Below are positions 58,688 to 64,000 of a stretch of DNA of 64,000 nt, piece after piece. The DNA is from Mercurialis annua. Its lineage: Eukaryota > Streptophyta > Magnoliopsida > Malpighiales > Euphorbiaceae. The position numbers and the translations under genes are program-made. The notes below the pieces were generated by a model. The model was not told where the DNA came from and searched no databases. It saw nothing but the letters and a program-made list of their open reading frames with translations. Numbering within the stretch: the stretch's first letter is position 1; every line of letters starts with the position of its first letter. Location: contig NC_065571.1 of the NCBI RefSeq assembly GCF_937616625.2, positions 48,903,651 through 48,967,650 on the forward strand, in the 5' to 3' direction.

Positions 58688-59026
58688 ATGTCAGGAGTTT
58701 GGGTATTCAAAAACAATGGAGTCTTTATGCTGGAAAATCCCGGAGCTGAAGAGGGAAGACAAGGAAGTGTTTCGTCGAGAAGAAATAAGGTTTTGGTGCA
58801 CTTGCCGAGCGGTAAAGCTATAACATCATACTCTTGTCTGGAGCAAATCCTGAGAGGTTTAGGATGGGAGAGGTATTACGGAGGAGACTCTGATCTTTTC
58901 CAATTTCACAAGCGCTCTTCGATTGACCTAATCTCTCTTCCATGGGATTTCTCAAAGTTCAGTTCTGTTCACATGTACGACATTGTCATCAAGAACCCCC
59001 ATGTCTTCCATGTCCGTGATATGTAA
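58688..59026 (+). CDS. flowering-promoting factor 1-like protein, copy 2
   Basis: Intronless, 112 aa, full length for the family. Starts MSGVWVFKNNGVFMLENPGA and keeps NKVLVHLPSGKAITSYSCLE, QILRGLGWERYYGGDSDLFQ and MYDIVIKNPHVFHVRDM. Compared with copy 1, differences are few and conservative (T/M, V/I, L/F, R/K, Y/H) plus an inserted Gln-Gly. Both copies appear functional, so the duplication may raise dose or allow divergent expression. The 5' flanks are only partly conserved and each holds different insertions. Confidence 0.97.
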   Translation: MSGVWVFKNNGVFMLENPGAEEGRQGSVSSRRNKVLVHLPSGKAITSYSCLEQILRGLGWERYYGGDSDLFQFHKRSSIDLISLPWDFSKFSSVHMYDIVIKNPHVFHVRDM

Positions 59027-59626
59027 CAAATAAACCTACCTCGCCTGCCTAGCTACCCGATGTTTGTATAATAAAAGTTGGAATTTGGATTGCTCTTCAT
59101 TTCCATTTCTTTTCTTTTACAAAAATTTCTTCTGTAATAGTGTGAAGTAAAATATAGTATTGTGTTTAATATAAGCATCGATCAATGATGAAAAAAAGGA
59201 ATCTTCAATAAGTTTTTGCTGTCTGTTTTCTAACAAACATACAAAATGTGAAAACAGATACTAGTTAAGTTTTGGCGTAGAGATAACACAGCAAGAAGAT
59301 CATTTATACCTTTTTGGCCATGCGTTCACCTAGGTAATTGTCCAAAATGAACAAAGCTGATATTCTGACAGTCTAAGTTATTAGCAAAAGAGTAATTAGC
59401 GATCTTTTTTATATGGTTCATTATATGATTATCACTGGCAATGAAAAAGTTTATACTACAGAATTATTTTCCAAAAAATTATATGAGTGTTACAAGTGTA
59501 CACTAAATAAAATTTAAGGGTTAAATCGGCGTATTTAGCCAACTTTAATTGGGAATGGCAGATGAAGATTCTACCCTAAAAAGTAAAGGGCCTCCACGTG
59601 ATGTGGGATTAAGGTACTAGTATTAT

Positions 59627-59836
59627 TTCTTATGCCACGTGTTCAGTTAAGAATGTGTTTTAAAGACAGCATGGCACTTCTGCTTTCTTTTCAATAACTT
59701 TCACGAGTTCAATTACACTTTATATTCCACCTAGACAAAATTGTCTAGAAATGCCACATCTTCTTGCAATTCATAGTATATACAAAATAAATATATACTT
59801 AATAAATAATGTATAAATTATTCAATAAAAATAAAT
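59627..59836. repeat. 210-bp direct repeat, left copy
   Basis: Runs from TTCTTATGCCACGTGTTCAG to CAATAAAAATAAAT. It is nearly identical to 60935-61144 (one difference seen, ATTCCACC versus ATTCCATC). It is part of the 3' flank of FPF1 copy 2, which copy 1 also has in diverged form near 51260. Confidence 0.9.
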
Positions 59837-60934
59837 CTATAACATATATAAAAGTGTATTAGTGGGGGGAACACTTTCATATATGGACAAAAATACCCTC
59901 TTCATAATTTATAAATTTTAAGCATTAGAAATTTTTTCTAATCCTAATCAATCACTAACACTTTCATAGCTATAAAAATTCTCTACACATTCTATAATTG
60001 TTTCCTTCTCCTAATCCTAATCAACTATATAGAAATCTTTCATAATCCTAATCAACTATTTAGAAGTCTTTTATAATCCTAATAAAATATCTAATATTGT
60101 AATCTATAAGTAACATCGACTCTTTCTATATGTATTTGCGTATCTATATTATTGATTTAATTTTAATTTTTTTAATCATGCATTTAAATAATATCAAATA
60201 TCACTTACGATAAATATAAAAGAGAAAACCACATGCATCAATTTTAAATATAAAATATACAATATCGTAATTTATAAGTAACATCGAATCTTTCTATGTG
60301 TATTTGCTAATCTATATTATTGATTTAATTTTAAATTTTTTAATTCTACATTTAAAAAATATCAATCACGATAAATATAAAAAGAGAAAACCACATGCAA
60401 CAATTTCAAATATAAATCAAGATAAATATAAAATTAAAAAATCATGCTCAACAATCTCAAATATAAATTATAAATTTTAAAAATTTGTATATATAACTTA
60501 TCATAAAAAAAATATTCATATTTATTATTAAAACAATTATACAAATAATATATTATATATAAATAAAGAGTATGATTTTGAATGAATAGTAACAACATAC
60601 ATAGGTTAAATTTAGGGGATTGTAAGAAATAGGTTTAAGAAAATCATATACAACTAATACATTTTATGTTTTTCCGTCTTTATATGGTCATATACATTAA
60701 TTTATGTATATTATTGATTTACTTTTTTGTTTTTTTAATTATATATTTAAATAATATCAAATGTAAATGACAATAAATAAACCACATACAACAATCTTAA
60801 ATATAAATCACAATAATATGTAATTAATAAATTATGTTCAATAATTTTAAATATAAATCATGATAAACAAAATTTTTTTTTTGAGAGGTGATAAACAAAA
60901 AATTTATAAACCACGTGTAGCGCACGTGTGAAAA
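59837..60934. mobile_element. Helitron-like block with internal tandem repeats
   Basis: Lies between two copies of a 210-bp direct repeat. The left end (T)CTATAACATATATAAAAGTG fits a Helitron 5' end beginning TC after A/T. The right end has the GC-richer hairpin CACGTGTAGCGCACGTG followed by TGAAAATTCTTA, like plant Helitron 3' ends except that the terminal CTRR is CTTA. Inside, a unit of about 170 bp (AAGTAACATCGA, TATTATTGATTTAATTTTAA, AAACCACATGCA) is repeated about three times from 60100, the third copy degenerate. No coding capacity. Assignment uncertain. Confidence 0.45.
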
Positions 60935-61144
60935 TTCTTATGCCACGTGTTCAGTTAAGAATGTGTTTTAAAGACAGCATGGCACTTCTGCTTTCTTTTC
61001 AATAACTTTCACGAGTTCAATTACACTTTATATTCCATCTAGACAAAATTGTCTAGAAATGCCACATCTTCTTGCAATTCATAGTATATACAAAATAAAT
61101 ATATACTTAATAAATAATGTATAAATTATTCAATAAAAATAAAT
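60935..61144. repeat. 210-bp direct repeat, right copy
   Basis: Second copy of 59627-59836, in the same orientation, directly following the Helitron-like block. Confidence 0.9.
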
Positions 61145-61168
61145 ATTATATAAAACAAAAATAAACGA

Positions 61169-61445
61169 CACTATACTAAAAAAATTATTGATTAGTGACA
61201 GGAAAATCTGTCACAAACTGCAATCTCACAAACAATAGAACTATTGTTTGTAACAGATTTTTCCCATCATTAATTTTCTAGTCACAAATTCTTTTTGTGA
61301 TGAAAAAAATTTGTCATAAATATTATGTGACAAAAAAAAATTGTCATAAATATTTTGTGATGGAAAAAATATCATAAAAATATTTTGTGAAGGATTTGTG
61401 ATAGATATTTTCGTCACAAATCTTTATCTATATCGCTGTAGTAGC
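61169..61445. mobile_element. degenerate non-autonomous CACTA-like element
   Basis: Starts CACTATACTAAAAAAATTAT and ends near ATATCGCTGTAGTAG, which resembles an inverted CACTA end but lacks the final TG. Inside, GTCACAAA/TTTGTGAC and TTTGTCATAAATATT recur in both orientations, as in CACTA subterminal regions. No 3-bp duplication could be matched, so limits are approximate. Confidence 0.5.
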
Positions 61446-62765
61446 CTAGAATAGAAACTACATTGCATACTAGTATTAGGTGATGATACCGTTTACATAC
61501 TCTGATATTTCATCACTGTATATGTGCATGCTGCATGCACACATATTTATGTATAAACAGTTGCCAATCGGGTTTGTGCTATACTACAAAATTTTGGATA
61601 TAATATAATGTTTGATATCATGCAACTATAGTGTTTATGCAGGCTCAAATTATGATTTACTTTTCTTACCGGCCGGTTTAAAAGTTTAATTTAAATATGC
61701 CCCAATAAAAATGAATGAATTGTCTGAAAACCGGTTTTATAAATCTTTTAAGATTTATTATTTATTCGTGAAAAAATTATAATGGTTTTAATCTTACTAT
61801 GAATTTCGGAGCAAATATTCTCATTCTCTAGCGTCAGTCTCAATTCAAAAAATTGGACCGTGACAGTTTCTTAGGCTAAGCAGGCAAAGCTATAGGGTTA
61901 GGAAATTTACCCCTAAAATCTTGAATCCAATAATACCCAATCTGCACCAAATTTGTTAAAAAAAATAAATTTTAGTTAAATTCAGAAAAAATTACTGTGT
62001 TTTAAACTTTTATTACCTCGGTATTCAGTTTTTTGACAACTTTACATCTCATACCTTTTTTATTTTTTTAGTTATCTTTTTTAGAGTTTTAATTTCAGAA
62101 GGAAAAATGAACTTATTTGCCCACAACTATAACCTTTTTATCAAATATATCATGATCTTTGAATTTTGTCAATTTGGAACTCTGCTCTTTTTTATGTGGA
62201 AAACCCCCTTACAAAGAATACTCCGCAAACAAAACTTAACTTTTTATTGCAATCCATCATTTATTTGATCTTTGCTAAATATACCCAAGCCTTGGGTATA
62301 TTTGACAAAAATCGAATAAATGACGGATCAAATTGGCAACATTTAAAGATCATGGTATATTTGGTATAAAAAAAAGACTACAATTGTAGTAGATAAGTTC
62401 ATTTTGCTATTTCAAAAGAAACTTTCATCATCATTAACTGCTCGACAATTTTCATTAATTTTTAAAAAAATTGTCGGTTTTCTCTTTTCTTTGTAAACAA
62501 TTTATCTACATTCTTTTATATTGTTTCATATTGTTCGAATTTACATTTTATCATATATAGTAAATTTTTAATTTGAAATAATATGATAGTTTTTTTTGAT
62601 AAATAACAATATATATGACAGATTTATTTAAAAAAATTCACTCCGATTTAGACAAATGGCTAAAATTGAAAGTAAAAATTAAAAAATGGTGTAAAATTGA
62701 AAATTTTAAAAGGTGAGGTTATAAATAAAAACAATTGAAAATGAGCGTTTCGGATGATTAGGCCT
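61446..62765. other. intergenic, no gene seen
   Basis: A/T-rich DNA between copy 2 and copy 3 of the FPF1 segment. Near 62700-62763, ATGGTGTAAAATTGAAAATTT and GGATGATTAGGCCTAG look like a remnant of the MITE family at 39088. Confidence 0.4.
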
Positions 62766-64000
62766 AGAATTAAATATCGATGTATAATATATCTGATTTA
62801 CTCGTTAATAATTAATTGATTAATTAGCTACGTAGATGCCATAATTTGATGAGGTGATCATCACCAAGAAGCAGAATCCGAGTCTTTCAAATTAATTAGT
62901 AGAATGAACATTTGAAACCTTTTGGACAAGTTTAATGTGCTCTGAATAATTTAACATGAGTATAAGTTCTGTGAGTCCAAAATGTCCGAATTTTTTCATT
63001 TTCTAAATAATTCACAAGTTTGCAATCTTTAATAAGAGTTGGTAATTGATAACAATCTGATGTTATACTATTAATATTTGTTATAATATATTTTAGTTAA
63101 TATATATATTATACAATTTAATTAAAATTTTAATCTTTAAAATTTATAAAAAAATTATAAAAATTACAAATAAGATTTAATAGCTCTATAAACTCACTAC
63201 AAATTATTTATATGTTCACTATAATTATTCTAACTATTTCATCATTATTTTTAAATTTTTTTATTTTTTAATGATTAAATTTTTGTTTTTATTTTTTTGA
63301 ACCGGCATAAAACTGTCATTTAGACGGGTCCGGACCGGTTTTATATTTTCTTAAACCGGAACCGTCGGATTATGAGCCGTGACCATCTCTAATTGACATC
63401 CTGATCGGTGCCAAGTGAGCTTTTTTTTTTGAAAAATTAACTATAGATATAGATTTGTTAGAACTTCCTAGAAGTTAAAAGTAGAATGATTCTGCTACTT
63501 TTCATAGAAAAAAGGAGGTGAAGTGGAGATCCAAATAATCCAAGAATGACAGACAGCTGTTGGATTTAGAAAGTAAAAAGATAATCATAATTATAAAATT
63601 TTATGAATTTAATTAATTTTTTATAAAATAGTTTTAAATATATTTATAATTAATTTATACTCTTTTTCCAACAATTTTGTTCACTTTTACAAAAAAAATT
63701 ATCCTAAATTTTTTATCCACTTTTTTTTTATGAATATTTTTTTTATCCACTTTTAGAAAATAACAAATTTTAAACTTAATTTTCCTATACCGCTTCTATT
63801 TAAAATCCAGTAATGAGCGACTATTAATTTAGCGTTGAGTAGCAATCTGCTAGGTCGTTAGATCATTCTTTCTATAAACGCTTTTTTTTCTTTTAATTAT
63901 CAGTTAAAATAGGATATATTTTATACGCTTAGGACTATAATATTGTTTTAAATCAGCTCGAAATGTAATTCCTTAAAAGAGGCTTTTAATATTGTGGAGT
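62766..64000. repeat. FPF1 segmental duplication, copy 3 (leaves the window)
   Basis: Landmarks in order: AATTTGATGAGGTGATCATC (62837), AACCTTTTGGACAAGTTTAA (62919), GATTCTGCTACTTTTCATAG (63488) and AATATTGTGGAGT at the very end (63987), equivalent to about 40770 in copy 1 and 57683 in copy 2. The gene itself would lie roughly 1 kb beyond the right edge if the layout is kept. Confidence 0.7.

Larger units (their letters stand above)
52430..59836. repeat. FPF1 segmental duplication, copy 2
   Basis: Landmarks shared with copy 1 are listed under that entry. This copy lacks the 8.2-kb CACTA element and the SINE but carries its own insertions: a small CACTA element (52604), an LTR element (53961), a Stowaway-like MITE (56198) and a LINE fragment (56461). 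Confidence 0.8.

Noticed and set aside
1..64000. CRISPR array, prokaryotic operon or viral replication genes
   Set aside because: No evenly spaced repeats with unique spacers, no ribosome-binding-site-led gene strings and no viral genes; intron-rich plant genes and plant transposons explain the window.

Overview
This window looks like nuclear DNA of a flowering plant, most likely a eudicot. Evidence: AT-rich non-coding DNA, many short introns, plant-only protein families (plastid fibrillin, fasciclin-like arabinogalactan protein, FPF1-like proteins, cryptochrome DASH with an N-terminal extension) and plant-type transposons. The species cannot be fixed from the sequence.

Left part (1-16.7 kb): a TGTATC-rich repeat; a patch with rearranged gene fragments, one resembling photolyase-like PHR2; a broken partial copy of a cryptochrome DASH gene; then three apparently intact genes, all on the minus strand: a three-KH-domain RNA-binding protein of the PEPPER/FLK type (9333-6850), cryptochrome DASH (14229-10653) and fibrillin 6/PAP8 (16629-15490). 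Exon structures were worked out by hand and the reading frame closes in every one.

Middle (16.7-38 kb): a repeat-rich stretch with a solo LTR and several MITEs with target-site duplications, a ten-exon Core-2/I-branching-type glycosyltransferase (24087-26014, plus), a Cys-type selenoprotein H homologue (30310-32176, plus), and a single-exon fasciclin-like arabinogalactan protein (33807-32977, minus) convergent with it.

Right part (38-64 kb): a segment carrying an FPF1-like gene is present at least twice (about 38.3-51.3 kb and 52.4-59.8 kb). A third copy starts near 62.8 kb and leaves the window before its gene. The copies act as natural controls for insertions: copy 1 gained an 8.2-kb CACTA transposon (40952-49160, TSD TAC) and a tRNA-like SINE. 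Copy 2 gained a small LTR retrotransposon, a non-autonomous CACTA element, a Stowaway-like MITE and a LINE fragment. The big CACTA element encodes a TNP2-type transposase and a TNPA-like protein, but the transposase frame has one in-frame TAG at a normally tryptophan position, and a long inverted repeat lies in its predicted leader intron.

I found no CRISPR, prokaryotic or viral system and no clearly new multi-gene pathway. The most unusual signals are three neighbouring GC-AG introns in cryptochrome DASH, the near-intact CACTA element with its intronic hairpin, and a recent 210-bp direct repeat flanking a Helitron-like block.
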